DNA of 37,306 nucleotides from Candidatus Omnitrophota bacterium. Lineage in GTDB: Bacteria > Omnitrophota > Gorgyraeia > Pluralincolimonadales > Pluralincolimonadaceae. The notes beneath the pieces are model-generated. The model had not been told where the DNA came from and did no database searches. It saw nothing but the letters and a program-made list of their open reading frames with translations. The stretch spans positions 1 through 37,306 of the forward strand of contig JBAZFB010000015.1 of NCBI GenBank assembly GCA_041653595.1, written 5' to 3'. This document shows positions 9,331-16,181 of this stretch, in pieces. Every line of letters starts with the position of its first letter. Position 1 is the first letter of the stretch. A program made the translations under genes and the position numbers.

Positions 9331-9832
9331 GTTTTTCGTTCCTTATCTTTTCCTGGAGTTTCATCAGCCCGAAGAGGAGGTTTTCCGGGCGGGGCGGGCA
9401 TCCCGGTATATTGACATCTACCGGTATCCCGAGCGCCTCGGTCCCTTTGACGACGGAATAGGTATCATGATAGAAGATCCCGCCTGAAACGGCGCAGTTC
9501 CCCATCGCGATGACGTATTTCGGCTCGGGCATCTGCGCGTATAGCCGTTTCATGCAATCGCCCATCTTTACGCAGATCGTCCCGGCGACTATCATCACGT
9601 CGCATTGCCTCGGGGAGGCGCGGAATACCCCTGCGCCGAACCTGTCTATATCAAATCTGGAGGCGCCCGTGCCTATCATCTCGATAGCGCAGCAGGCGAG
9701 GCCGAAGGTGAGAGGCCAAAGCGAGGAGGCCTTGCTCCATTTAAGGATGCTTTCGCCGGTGGTAAGGACGATGGACCCGCCGGGGAATTTTTGGATGAGC
9801 CCTGAGGCAGGTATCTTCTCGATCACTGCCAT
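9320..9832 (-). CDS. nuoB: NADH-quinone oxidoreductase subunit B (N2 cluster)
   Basis: This 170-residue protein carries the terminal [4Fe-4S] cluster N2. The ligands are the tandem Cys47-Cys48 (FGLACCAIEM), Cys113 (GNCAVSGG) and Cys145 (PGCPPRPE), spaced as in E. coli NuoB (63, 64, 129, 158). It passes electrons to quinone at the NuoB/D/H interface. The start overlaps the end of nuoA by 10 bases. Confidence 0.97.
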   Translation of the reverse strand: MAVIEKIPASGLIQKFPGGSIVLTTGESILKWSKASSLWPLTFGLACCAIEMIGTGASRFDIDRFGAGVFRASPRQCDVMIVAGTICVKMGDCMKRLYAQMPEPKYVIAMGNCAVSGGIFYHDTYSVVKGTEALGIPVDVNIPGCPPRPENLLFGLMKLQEKIRNEKRGR

Positions 9833-10179
9833 TCGAGGGCTCCTTTCTTCCAGGCGTATGCGAGGCCCGCTATAAGGATGGCGATAAAGACCATCATCTC
9901 AACGAAAGCGACCATCCCAAGCTCGCGGAAGACCACCGCCCAGGGCACAAGGAAGAGGACTTCGACGTCGAAGACGACGAATATAAGGGCTATGAGGTAG
10001 TACCGGACGTTAAACTGTATCCACGAGCTGCCCTTTACCACTTCGCCGCACTCGTAGCAGGCCTTCTTGGCCGGGCTGGGGTCGCGCGGCCTCAGGAACC
10101 AGGAGACGATAAAGGCCCCTGCCACAAAAGCGATCCCGAAAAGGAGGAATAACCCTACGTATCCGTAATCCGCTATCAT
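9823..10179 (-). CDS. nuoA: NADH-quinone oxidoreductase subunit A
   Basis: This 118-residue protein has three membrane helices. The family hallmarks are present: a Cys-containing loop around residues 40-60 (KKACYECGEVVKGSSW), the FNVRYYLIALIFVVFDVEVLF block with its acidic residues (quoted from a longer helix), and a C-terminal helix with Glu. It is the first gene of the operon. The ATG is preceded by only a weak GGGAG about 14 bases upstream. A strong promoter lies at 10,239-10,268. Confidence 0.95.
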   Translation of the reverse strand: MIADYGYVGLFLLFGIAFVAGAFIVSWFLRPRDPSPAKKACYECGEVVKGSSWIQFNVRYYLIALIFVVFDVEVLFLVPWAVVFRELGMVAFVEMMVFIAILIAGLAYAWKKGALEWQ

Positions 10180-10231
10180 AATTTGGCTTTAGACTCCCTG
10201 GACTGTCTTGCTGGTCATGATAATGGTTGGC

Positions 10232-10247
10232 TTGTATGATTATACAA
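10232..10247. promoter_or_regulatory. Inverted repeat over the nuo -10/start site, possible operator
   Basis: The perfect arms TTGTAT and ATACAA are separated by 4 bases and cover the -10 element and expected start point of the nuo promoter. The position suits a repressor site, but the regulator is unknown and an AT-rich 6+6 repeat may occur by chance. Confidence 0.35.
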
Positions 10248-10268
10248 AAGATAAGGTTATAATGTCAA
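10239..10268 (-). promoter_or_regulatory. Promoter of the nuo operon
   Basis: Read on the minus strand, TTGACA (10,268-10,263) and TATAAT (10,244-10,239) are both perfect consensus, separated by 18 bases. Transcription would start near 10,232, giving a leader of about 53 bases before the nuoA ATG. The promoter is divergent from that of the cold-shock gene. Confidence 0.75.
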
Positions 10269-10302
10269 AGGTATAAATGCCGGCCCCTCCCTTAAATAAT
10301 TC

Positions 10303-10330
10303 TTGACAAAAAGGGGATATGTGTTATAAT
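10303..10330 (+). promoter_or_regulatory. Promoter of the cold-shock gene
   Basis: TTGACA (10,303-10,308) and TATAAT (10,325-10,330), both perfect consensus, are separated by 16 bases. The predicted start near 10,337 gives a leader of about 115 bases, long as is common for cold-shock genes. Confidence 0.8.
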
Positions 10331-10338
10331 TACCTTCG

Positions 10339-10453
10339 TAGTAAATAAAAGATTAGAAATCCTATACCGCAACGGTTGGTGATAATTCTAGCCTTGCGGT
10401 TTTTTTCTGTCGTTATTTACTATAATTCCAGAGGAAAGGAGGTTAGTAAATAA
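10339..10453 (+). promoter_or_regulatory. Cold-shock mRNA leader with two competing pairings of one 10-base element
   Basis: The 10-mer TAGTAAATAA occurs at 10,339-10,348 and again at 10,444-10,453, where its last base is the A of the start codon. Its exact reverse complement TTATTTACTA lies between them at 10,413-10,422. The middle element can pair with the first copy, leaving the AAGGAGGT ribosome-binding site (10,436-10,443) and ATG exposed. Alternatively it can pair with the second copy, closing the start. Each helix has one G-C pair, so it should be weak and temperature-sensitive. The pairings are direct sequence facts; the switching role is inference. Confidence 0.5.
10366..10406 (+). 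terminator. Terminator-like hairpin inside the cold-shock leader (possible attenuator)
   Basis: Arms ACCGCAA (10,366-10,372) and TTGCGGT (10,394-10,400), extended inward by GGTT/AGCC after one bulged C, are followed by a run of seven T. It lies between promoter and coding region, so it may act as a conditional terminator. It could also be only a leader stem. Confidence 0.5.
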
Positions 10454-10653
10454 TGGCAAAAGGTAAAGTTAAGTGGTTCAGCGACCAGAAAGGTTACGGA
10501 TTCATTACTCCTGAGAACGGCAAGGATGTATTCGTACATCACAGCTCGATCCAGGGTGAAGGTTATAAATCTTTAACCGAGGGACAGGAAGTCGAGTTCG
10601 AGATCGAAAAAGGTCCCAAGGGTGAGCAGGCTACGAAAGTAGTAAAGCTCTAA
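10453..10653 (+). CDS. Cold-shock domain protein (CspA family)
   Basis: This 66-residue single cold-shock domain is a small OB-fold protein that binds single-stranded RNA/DNA and melts RNA structure. RNP1 (KGYGFI, residues about 14-19) and RNP2 (VFVHH, residues about 27-31) are intact, and the length is typical. An excellent AAGGAGGT ribosome-binding site sits 10 bases before the ATG. It is a single-gene transcript with its own promoter, an unusual long leader and a strong terminator. Confidence 0.97.
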   Translation: MAKGKVKWFSDQKGYGFITPENGKDVFVHHSSIQGEGYKSLTEGQEVEFEIEKGPKGEQATKVVKL

Positions 10654-10672
10654 TCCTAGAGAAACCAAGACT

Positions 10673-10708
10673 AAGGCCCGGGTTCAAAAGACCCGGGCCT
10701 TGTTTTTT
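10673..10708 (+). terminator. Rho-independent terminator after the cold-shock gene
   Basis: A GC-rich 11-bp perfect stem (AAGGCCCGGGT / ACCCGGGCCTT) with a 7-base loop is followed by GTTTTTT. Confidence 0.92.
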
Positions 10709-10728
10709 GTCCGATAAACGTGTAGAAT
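10700..10728 (+). promoter_or_regulatory. Putative promoter of the Nudix gene, no room for a leader
   Basis: TAGAAT (10,723-10,728) matches the -10 consensus at 5 of 6 positions. A weak -35, TTGTTT (10,700-10,705), lies 17 bases upstream inside the T-tract of the preceding terminator. The ATG at 10,736 is only 7 bases beyond the -10, so the transcript would begin at or next to the start codon. Confidence 0.45.
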
Positions 10729-10735
10729 ACGGGCC

Positions 10736-11259
10736 ATGGCTAAATTCAAACTCCAAAAGAAGACGCTTGTCTACGACGGCAGGATAGTCCGGCTTGTCGT
10801 AAGCGACGGCCTGATAAGGGGCCGCAAGGCGAGGTGGGAGGTGGTCCATCATATCGGTTCGGTCGGCATAGTGCCTTTCCTTGCCAAAGACAAGGTCGTG
10901 CTGGTCGAGCAATTCCGCTACGCAGTCGGCGAGAGGCTCCTTGAGATACCGGCCGGCACGCTGCACAAAGGCGAAGCCCCGCTCTCGGCGGCCAAAAGGG
11001 AGATACAAGAGGAGATAGGTTACGCGGCCGGCAGGCTCGAGAAGATCAATATATTTTATCCTTCGCCCGGAGTCAGGATGAGTTTGTGATAATTTACAAG
11101 GCGACGGGCCTCAGGCCCTCCAAGCTCGCGGCTGATTTCGACGAGGACATAAAGGTAAGAACGGTGAAGCTTTCGGACGCGTTAAGATATATAAAAGAAG
11201 GCAGGATAAGGGACGCGAAGACGATAATCGCGCTCTTACTTGCCGCGGAGAAGAGATGA
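10736..11259 (+). pseudogene. Nudix hydrolase, ADP-ribose pyrophosphatase-like, broken by a frameshift
   Basis: The N-terminal frame (10,736-11,089) carries an intact Nudix box at residues 74-95 (GTLHKGE, seven residues, REIQEEIG). These are the metal-binding residues of the family that cleaves ADP-ribose and related nucleoside diphosphates. After FYPSPGV (residues 107-113) it runs into a premature stop. The expected continuation is found in another frame from 11,077 (DEFVIIYKATGLRPSK) to a stop at 11,257-11,259, as if one base were missing near 11,074-11,077. Restored, the protein would be about 174 residues, the usual length of NudF-type enzymes. There is no Shine-Dalgarno site and the -10 is 7 bases from the ATG. 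The break could be a true mutation or a sequencing or assembly error; the good conservation of both halves favours an error or a very recent event. Confidence 0.85.
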
Positions 11260-11633
11260 AAGACGAATTTAACCTGGTCAGGATAATAGATGAAGCGGCT
11301 AAAAAAGACCCGCGCTACGACGGGGAGGCCTATTTCTTCGTCCTCAAAGGGCTTAATTTTACGGTAGCGAAACTCGATAAGCCCCGCCATGTGACAGGGC
11401 GGGAGCTCTCCGACGGCATGCGGCTTTACGCGGTAGAACAGTTCGGCCCGATGGCCAAGAACGTCCTCGAGCACTGGGGCATCACCCGGACGGAAGATTT
11501 CGGGAATATCGTCTTTAACCTCATAGAAGTGAAGCTCCTCGCCAAGACCGAGACCGATTCTATAGAAGACTTCAGGGATGTCTACGACTTCAAGAAGGCA
11601 TTTACCCGCCCGGTGGAATACAAGATAGAATAG
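11256..11633 (+). CDS. Minf_1886-family protein of unknown function
   Basis: This 125-residue soluble protein resembles the conserved Minf_1886 family known from Planctomycetes, Verrucomicrobia and related bacteria. Recognisable stretches are DPRYDGEAYFFVLKGL near residue 18, HVTGRELSDGMRLYAVEQFG near residue 45 and the C-terminal FRDVYDFKKAF. No catalytic motif is evident and no function is established to my knowledge. Its ATG overlaps the stop of the shifted Nudix frame (ATGA), which suggests that the downstream Nudix frame was translated with it. Confidence 0.8.
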   Translation: MKDEFNLVRIIDEAAKKDPRYDGEAYFFVLKGLNFTVAKLDKPRHVTGRELSDGMRLYAVEQFGPMAKNVLEHWGITRTEDFGNIVFNLIEVKLLAKTETDSIEDFRDVYDFKKAFTRPVEYKIE

Positions 11634-11667
11634 AAGCGCTTAGTTAAAAATTTCTTAAAAAGAATAC

Positions 11668-11696
11668 TTGACAACATAATTGTTATCATATAAACT
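11668..11696 (+). promoter_or_regulatory. Promoter of the MarR-led operon
   Basis: TTGACA (11,668-11,673) is perfect consensus. TAAACT (11,691-11,696), 17 bases away, is a moderate -10; TATAAA at 11,689 with 15-base spacing is an alternative. The region is strongly AT-rich between two denser coding regions. Confidence 0.65.
11670..11687. promoter_or_regulatory. Imperfect palindrome inside the promoter, probable MarR operator
   Basis: GACAACATA and ATTGTTATC form an 18-base imperfect inverted repeat (7 of 9 positions pair if the central bases are excluded). It lies from the -35 to just before the -10. This AACA/TGTT dyad of about 16-20 bp directly before a marR gene is the usual arrangement for autorepression. 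The assignment to this regulator is inference. Confidence 0.5.
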
Positions 11697-11728
11697 ATCA
11701 ATACAATAACAAATATAAGGAGATCGTC

Positions 11729-12184
11729 ATGGCTACCGAACTGGACAGGCTGAATAACGAGGCGGTATTAAAGTTGGTGCGCATTTCCGAGGCGCTTGTA
11801 AAAGCCGGCGACAGGTTCTTCAGCAAATACGGGGTCACGACCACCCAATACGACGTTTTAGTCATACTGAAGTATTCGGAGAAGAGGGTCACGCAAAGCG
11901 ACTTGGGCGGCCATCGCGTCGTATCCCGCTCGAACATCACCGGCATCATCGACAGGCTCGAGAAACTCGGCCTGGTAAAGAGGGAAGGCAGCGCGGATGA
12001 CCGCCGGGTAAAATATACCGCGATAACACAGAAGGGAAGGGACCTGATAAGGAAGGTCGAGGAGAAATATTTCGATAACCTCAAACAGATCGTATGGTTC
12101 TTGGACGAAAAAGACAAGCGCGAGCTTACCGAGATCATAGGCAGGCTCGAAAAGGGGTTAAAGAGGGCTGAAGATGCATTCTGA
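11729..12184 (+). CDS. MarR-family transcriptional regulator
   Basis: This 151-residue winged-helix regulator has helix-rich dimerisation ends, a recognition region around residues 50-75 (RVTQSDLGGHRVVSRSNITG) and a wing (DRRVKYTAITQKGRDLI). Both fit MarR. Members usually repress by binding palindromes and are released by small ligands such as fatty acids, phenolics or oxidants. An AAGGAG site precedes the ATG, and a candidate operator lies in its own promoter. It overlaps the next gene by 11 bases and heads a run of 13 same-strand genes, so it probably controls that whole run. No redox-type Cys pair is seen that would suggest OhrR-like sensing. Confidence 0.92.
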   Translation: MATELDRLNNEAVLKLVRISEALVKAGDRFFSKYGVTTTQYDVLVILKYSEKRVTQSDLGGHRVVSRSNITGIIDRLEKLGLVKREGSADDRRVKYTAITQKGRDLIRKVEEKYFDNLKQIVWFLDEKDKRELTEIIGRLEKGLKRAEDAF

Positions 12185-12908
12185 TAAGCTGGTGACCAAT
12201 GACGGCGTTGAGATCTCCTATGAGCATTTCAAGAACGGCCACGATTCGCTTGTCATTATATGCCCGGGGTTTTTCAACAGCAAAGCCAACGGGGCCATAA
12301 GGCTGTCGATCGGGCTGGTTGAGGATTCGCACGACGTTATTATCTTCGATTTCCGCGGGCACGGGGAGAGTGGAGGCAAATTTACCTGGACTTCAAGAGA
12401 GGCGCTCGACCTCGAGGCGGTACTGGACTATGCGGTAAGCCAAGGGTATAAAAAGATCGGCTTGATGGGGTTTTCGTTAGGCGCGGCGATATCGATAATC
12501 GTTGCGGCCAGGCGGCCGGAGATAAAAAGCATAATCCTGGTCAGCGCGCCGACCGGTTTTTGGAGGATGGATTATAATTTTTGGGAACCCGGAATGCTTT
12601 CCGACCTCAAGGCTAATTTGGAATGCAAGTGGGAAGGCAAAGGCGTGAGGCCCGGCAGCATCTTTTTGCCTAAGATCAGGCCGATAGACCGTATCGCCGA
12701 TATTAAAGAGGCTCCTATCTTGTTCATCCACGGCGACAGGGACTGGGTCATAAAGGATTACCATTCAAAAAAACTTTATGATGCCGCAACGGTCAAGAGT
12801 AAAAAGCTGGTCATAATTCAAAAAGGCCTTCACGCCGAACGGCTAATCGAGGAGTTTCCGGAGAGAATGAAAGAACTCGTGGCCGGCTGGTTCAAAGAGA
12901 CCCTATAA
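12174..12908 (+). CDS. Alpha/beta hydrolase (esterase/lipase-like)
   Basis: This 244-residue protein has the alpha/beta-hydrolase triad: nucleophile Ser101 in GFSLG, the acid in HGDRDW near residue 198, and His in LHAE near residue 222. The oxyanion-side PGF motif is near residue 31. There is no signal peptide, so it acts in the cytoplasm, probably on an acyl ester or thioester. It begins inside the marR 3' end and is followed 16 bases later by an acyl-CoA ligase. A similar ligase-hydrolase pair occurs again at 32,160-34,793. The substrate cannot be read from the sequence. Confidence 0.88.
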   Translation: MHSDKLVTNDGVEISYEHFKNGHDSLVIICPGFFNSKANGAIRLSIGLVEDSHDVIIFDFRGHGESGGKFTWTSREALDLEAVLDYAVSQGYKKIGLMGFSLGAAISIIVAARRPEIKSIILVSAPTGFWRMDYNFWEPGMLSDLKANLECKWEGKGVRPGSIFLPKIRPIDRIADIKEAPILFIHGDRDWVIKDYHSKKLYDAATVKSKKLVIIQKGLHAERLIEEFPERMKELVAGWFKETL

Positions 12909-12924
12909 AAAGAGGCGAAAGAAG

Positions 12925-14643
12925 ATGTCCAAGCCTAATTTCGAAGATCTTTCCATACATGAGATAATGGAATCCATAAACAGGAGATGGTTCTCGAAGA
13001 CCGCCCTACAGATAAAGACCGAGGACGGATGGAACAGCCTGTCGTACGTACCGCTCGGAGAGAGGGTGGTAGATGTCTCGTCAACGCTTTTGAAGCTCGG
13101 GATCGAAAAGCACGACAGGGCCGCGATATTTTCGGAATCGAGTCCCGAATGGGCGATCGCCCTTTTCGGGATAATCTCGTGCGGCGGGATAGTCGTGCCG
13201 ATGGACGTGAAGCTGAGCGAGAAAGAGACGGAGTTCATTTTGACCGACAGCAGCGCGAAATTTATATTCGTTTCGGAAAAACACCTGCCTGTCATAGACG
13301 CTATCAAACCGAAACTGCCGGGTCTGAAACATATATTCCTCCTGGATGATTCTGACCGCAAAGATGTAATAAAGCTCAAAGATCTTAAGATTAAGCACGG
13401 GGATAAAAAATATCTTCCCCTCTGCCTCGAGGACACCGCGCTTATCGTATACACGTCCGGCACGACCGGCGTCGCGAAAGGCGTGGAGCTCACCTATAAG
13501 AACCTGATGTTCCAGGCGAAGGAGCTAAACCGGATCATTCATTATACCGAGGAGGACAATTTCCTTTCGATGCTGCCGTTGAACCACATGCTCGAGATGA
13601 CCGGCGGGCTTCTTTCCCCGCTTTATGTCGGCGCCACGGTCACTTATTGCGACAGCCTTAAGCCGGCGAATATCATGGCCCTCATGAACGAGACGCGCAC
13701 GACAGTCGTGATAACCGTGCCGCTCGTCCTGAAGATATTCCACAGCGGGATAATAAAGAAAGCGCAATCATTACCGTTCCCGGGGAAACAGGCATTCTTC
13801 GCTATGCTCCACCTGTGCAGGTTTTTGCTGCGGTTCAAGATCAAGGCCGGGAAATTATTTTTCCGGAAAGTGCATAACCGGTTCGGAGGAAGGCTCAGGG
13901 CTTTTGTTTCGGGCGGGGCGCCGCTCGACCCGGCAGTAGAGATAGATTTCAACGCAATGGGTTTTAGCATCCTCCAGGGTTACGGGCTCACAGAGACGTC
14001 CCCGGTCATCACGGTAAACACTTTAGAAGAGCTTAAATACGGCTCGGTCGGAAAACCGCTGCCCGGAGTGGAAGTCAAGCTTATGAAGCCGGACGGGACT
14101 TTTTCCCCGGACGAGGGAGAGATCGTGACCCGCGGTGACCACACCATGAAAGGCTACTACAAAAACCCTGAGAAGACGGGCGAAGTGATAAAAAACGGAT
14201 GGCTGCACACGGGCGACACCGGGAGGTTGGATAAAGACGGGTTTTTGTATATTACCGGCCGCATCAGGAACTTAATAGTCCTCGGCGGAGGAAAGAAAGT
14301 CTTCCCCGAAGAGATTGAAGAGGTCATGTCCGCCAGCCCGTACATTAGGGAGATATGCGTGTTCGGCAAAAAGGCGACCGAGGGGCTTAAGGCCGGGACT
14401 GAGGAAGTGTTTGCAGTGATAGTCCCAAACCTAGAGCGGTTTGAAGGGGAAGAGAAGAAGGACAAAGAGCTTATTAAGAAAAAAATCTGGGCGGAACTCA
14501 GCCGTTTAGGCAGCGACCTGGCTGAATACAAGAAGATACCGGATTTTATGCTTTATTTCGACGAACTGCCGAAGACGTCGACGAGGAAGATAAAGAGGAA
14601 TGCGGTCAAGGAGCTGACAGGCAATGCATCCAGCGGCGTATAG
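12925..14643 (+). CDS. AMP-forming acyl-CoA ligase (long-chain fatty acid type)
   Basis: This 572-residue adenylate-forming enzyme has the ATP/AMP P-loop YTSGTTGVAKG at about 176-186, the A5 motif GYGLTETSP at about 352-360 and the A8-type GDTGRLDKDGFLYITGR near residue 430. A terminal Lys-containing motif lies in KTSTRKIKRNAVKEL. It resembles FadD15/FACL-type enzymes that activate long-chain fatty acids to acyl-CoA. In this operon it could supply acyl groups for the Lgt-like and other membrane enzymes downstream; that link is inference. It overlaps the next gene by 20 bases. Confidence 0.92.
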   Translation: MSKPNFEDLSIHEIMESINRRWFSKTALQIKTEDGWNSLSYVPLGERVVDVSSTLLKLGIEKHDRAAIFSESSPEWAIALFGIISCGGIVVPMDVKLSEKETEFILTDSSAKFIFVSEKHLPVIDAIKPKLPGLKHIFLLDDSDRKDVIKLKDLKIKHGDKKYLPLCLEDTALIVYTSGTTGVAKGVELTYKNLMFQAKELNRIIHYTEEDNFLSMLPLNHMLEMTGGLLSPLYVGATVTYCDSLKPANIMALMNETRTTVVITVPLVLKIFHSGIIKKAQSLPFPGKQAFFAMLHLCRFLLRFKIKAGKLFFRKVHNRFGGRLRAFVSGGAPLDPAVEIDFNAMGFSILQGYGLTETSPVITVNTLEELKYGSVGKPLPGVEVKLMKPDGTFSPDEGEIVTRGDHTMKGYYKNPEKTGEVIKNGWLHTGDTGRLDKDGFLYITGRIRNLIVLGGGKKVFPEEIEEVMSASPYIREICVFGKKATEGLKAGTEEVFAVIVPNLERFEGEEKKDKELIKKKIWAELSRLGSDLAEYKKIPDFMLYFDELPKTSTRKIKRNAVKELTGNASSGV

Positions 14644-15298
14644 TTTATTCAGCGCGATAGCGTATGCGACAGGGTTGTGCCTGTATTATTTTGAGGCAAG
14701 ACGGAAGAAGATACCCCTCGAACCGCTCCTTTATATCTTTTTCGGGGCGCTGGTCGGGGGGTTGATCGGCAGCAAGCTGGGCTCGGTATTTTTTGTGTAT
14801 TGGGATTATTTTTCCAAACACCTGTCCCATATCTTTATCCCGCAGATCGGCGGGAAGACGGTCGTAGGAGGCCTGATAGGCGGTTATTTAGGAGTCATAG
14901 CGACTAAGAAGATCATCAAGTTTACCCGTTCTACCGGCGACCTGTTTGCGCCTGCTCTGGCTATGGGCATCGCGATAGGGAGGATAGGGTGCTATTTCAA
15001 CGGCTGTTGCTACGGCATAAACGGATTTCCGACGCAATTGATCGAATCAGCGTTCAGTTTCGGGCTATTCGTTTATTTATGGTCGATCCGCAAGAAGGTA
15101 AAGATCGAAGGGGACCTGTTTAGAATATTCCTGATCGCCTATGCGTTCTTCAGGTTTTGGATCGAGTTTTTCCGCGCCGACGCTGTCGGCGGCATATACG
15201 GCTTCAGCTCGGCGCAGATAATTTCTATTATAGTATTTGTTTGGGCGGGAATATCTTTAATTAATAAAGGAGCCCGATATGGAAAAGAAAATTTATAA
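14624..15298 (+). CDS. Lgt-like membrane protein (prolipoprotein diacylglyceryl transferase family, altered active site)
   Basis: This 224-residue protein has about seven membrane helices and the Lgt fold pattern: VGGLIGG (residues 81-87), GRIGCYFNGCCYG (119-131), FPTQLIES (135-142) and FRFWIEFFR (176-184). In E. coli Lgt the matching blocks hold the essential His103 (HGGLIG) and Asn146 (RIGN). Here His is replaced by Val81 and Asn by Cys123, and the Glu after NG is replaced by Cys-Cys (128-129). It is also shorter than typical Lgt (about 260-290). It may be a paralogue transferring a different lipid, or an Lgt variant lineage. It sits between an acyl-CoA ligase and an ICMT-like methyltransferase. 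Confidence 0.8.
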   Translation: MHPAAYSLFSAIAYATGLCLYYFEARRKKIPLEPLLYIFFGALVGGLIGSKLGSVFFVYWDYFSKHLSHIFIPQIGGKTVVGGLIGGYLGVIATKKIIKFTRSTGDLFAPALAMGIAIGRIGCYFNGCCYGINGFPTQLIESAFSFGLFVYLWSIRKKVKIEGDLFRIFLIAYAFFRFWIEFFRADAVGGIYGFSSAQIISIIVFVWAGISLINKGARYGKENL

Positions 15299-15611
15299 TA
15301 CCGCTAAAGAAAAAGTAATAGATTTTATTATCGGAGGCCTTTTGGCGGCGCCATTTATCGTAATCTCTATTTTAGCTTTCTATCTAAAAGTTGAGACAGA
15401 TTTTATGACATATTTGGCATCGGATAATATACTAATAATACTGGGGATCATATTAGCGGCATTCATCAGCGCCGTGTCGCTTGGGATTTATTTATGTAAA
15501 AAAAGAAAGTTCATGGGCATAGGGTTATTATTTTTTGTGGTCCCGGTCGTGATCGGCGCTTTATTGATAGCGTTAGTGCTGGGCGCTTGCGGGCTTATGT
15601 TCGGAAAATGA
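15279..15611 (+). CDS. Small membrane protein with C-terminal LGACGL motif, unknown
   Basis: This 110-residue protein has three predicted membrane helices (about residues 17-37, 49-70 and 77-104), no signal peptide and a short positive N-terminus. The last helix ends in VLGACGLMFGK. A second small membrane protein two genes on (16,182) ends its last helix in VLGSCGL, so the two look like a diverged pair. An AAAGGAG site precedes the ATG, and the gene overlaps the Lgt-like gene by 20 bases. Its bases look more AT-rich than the neighbours. No family is recognised. Confidence 0.7.
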   Translation: MEKKIYNTAKEKVIDFIIGGLLAAPFIVISILAFYLKVETDFMTYLASDNILIILGIILAAFISAVSLGIYLCKKRKFMGIGLLFFVVPVVIGALLIALVLGACGLMFGK

Positions 15612-15623
15612 AAGTGGGCATGG

Positions 15624-16169
15624 TTGAACATTCTAATATTTAAATTTTGCTGGGGTTTTCTTCTCGGCGCTGCCGTATTGGCGCAGGTAATTTTTTCCGG
15701 GAAGGCGAAGAAGAAAGCGGGTCCGGCAAACAACATATTTGTTATCGCGGCCTTCGCCGTGGCATTAGGATGGTTCTTTGTAAGGGATTATATAGGAACA
15801 TTTAAGGGCAATGCCGTCAGCGAAGGCGCCGGCGAGATACTCATGTTTACCGGTGTCGCGGGTTATGTATGGGCCCTTCTTACCCTCAGGCGAAACTGGT
15901 CCATCTCGGCGGAGATAAAGGAGGGGCACACCCTGGTCACGAACGGGCCTTACGCGTTTGTCAGGCACCCGATGTATTTCTTTATGATGCTGGTTTTGAC
16001 CGGCTCCGGGTTACTGATATCAAATTATATGGTACTTCTATTTTCGCCGGTCGTAGGTATCGCGTATTATTTCAGGGCGAAGGCGGAGGAGGAGATGCTG
16101 AAGGAAGAATTTCCGCAATATGGCGCTTACTCGAAACGAGCAAAGATGTTGATACCGGGAATACTATGA
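15624..16169 (+). CDS. ICMT/PEMT-like membrane methyltransferase (isoprenylcysteine carboxyl methyltransferase family)
   Basis: This 181-residue protein has about five membrane helices. The C-terminal half has the family S-adenosylmethionine-binding pattern LVTNGPYAFVRHPMY (104-118), then two helices, then EEEMLKEEFPQYGAYSKR (155-172). Homologues methylate small membrane-bound substrates such as phospholipids, prenyl-cysteines or isoprenoid carboxylates. The start is taken as TTG 15,624; no ATG fits in frame and the ribosome-binding site is weak. It is flanked by the two small CGL-motif membrane proteins, 12 bases on each side, suggesting a membrane unit. Confidence 0.83.
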   Translation: MNILIFKFCWGFLLGAAVLAQVIFSGKAKKKAGPANNIFVIAAFAVALGWFFVRDYIGTFKGNAVSEGAGEILMFTGVAGYVWALLTLRRNWSISAEIKEGHTLVTNGPYAFVRHPMYFFMMLVLTGSGLLISNYMVLLFSPVVGIAYYFRAKAEEEMLKEEFPQYGAYSKRAKMLIPGIL

Positions 16170-16181
16170 AAGGAGAATAGC

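Noticed and set aside
10421..10426. TATAAT in the cold-shock leader as a second promoter
   Set aside because: No -35-like hexamer lies at 16-18 bases upstream, and the sequence is part of and next to the complementary leader element.
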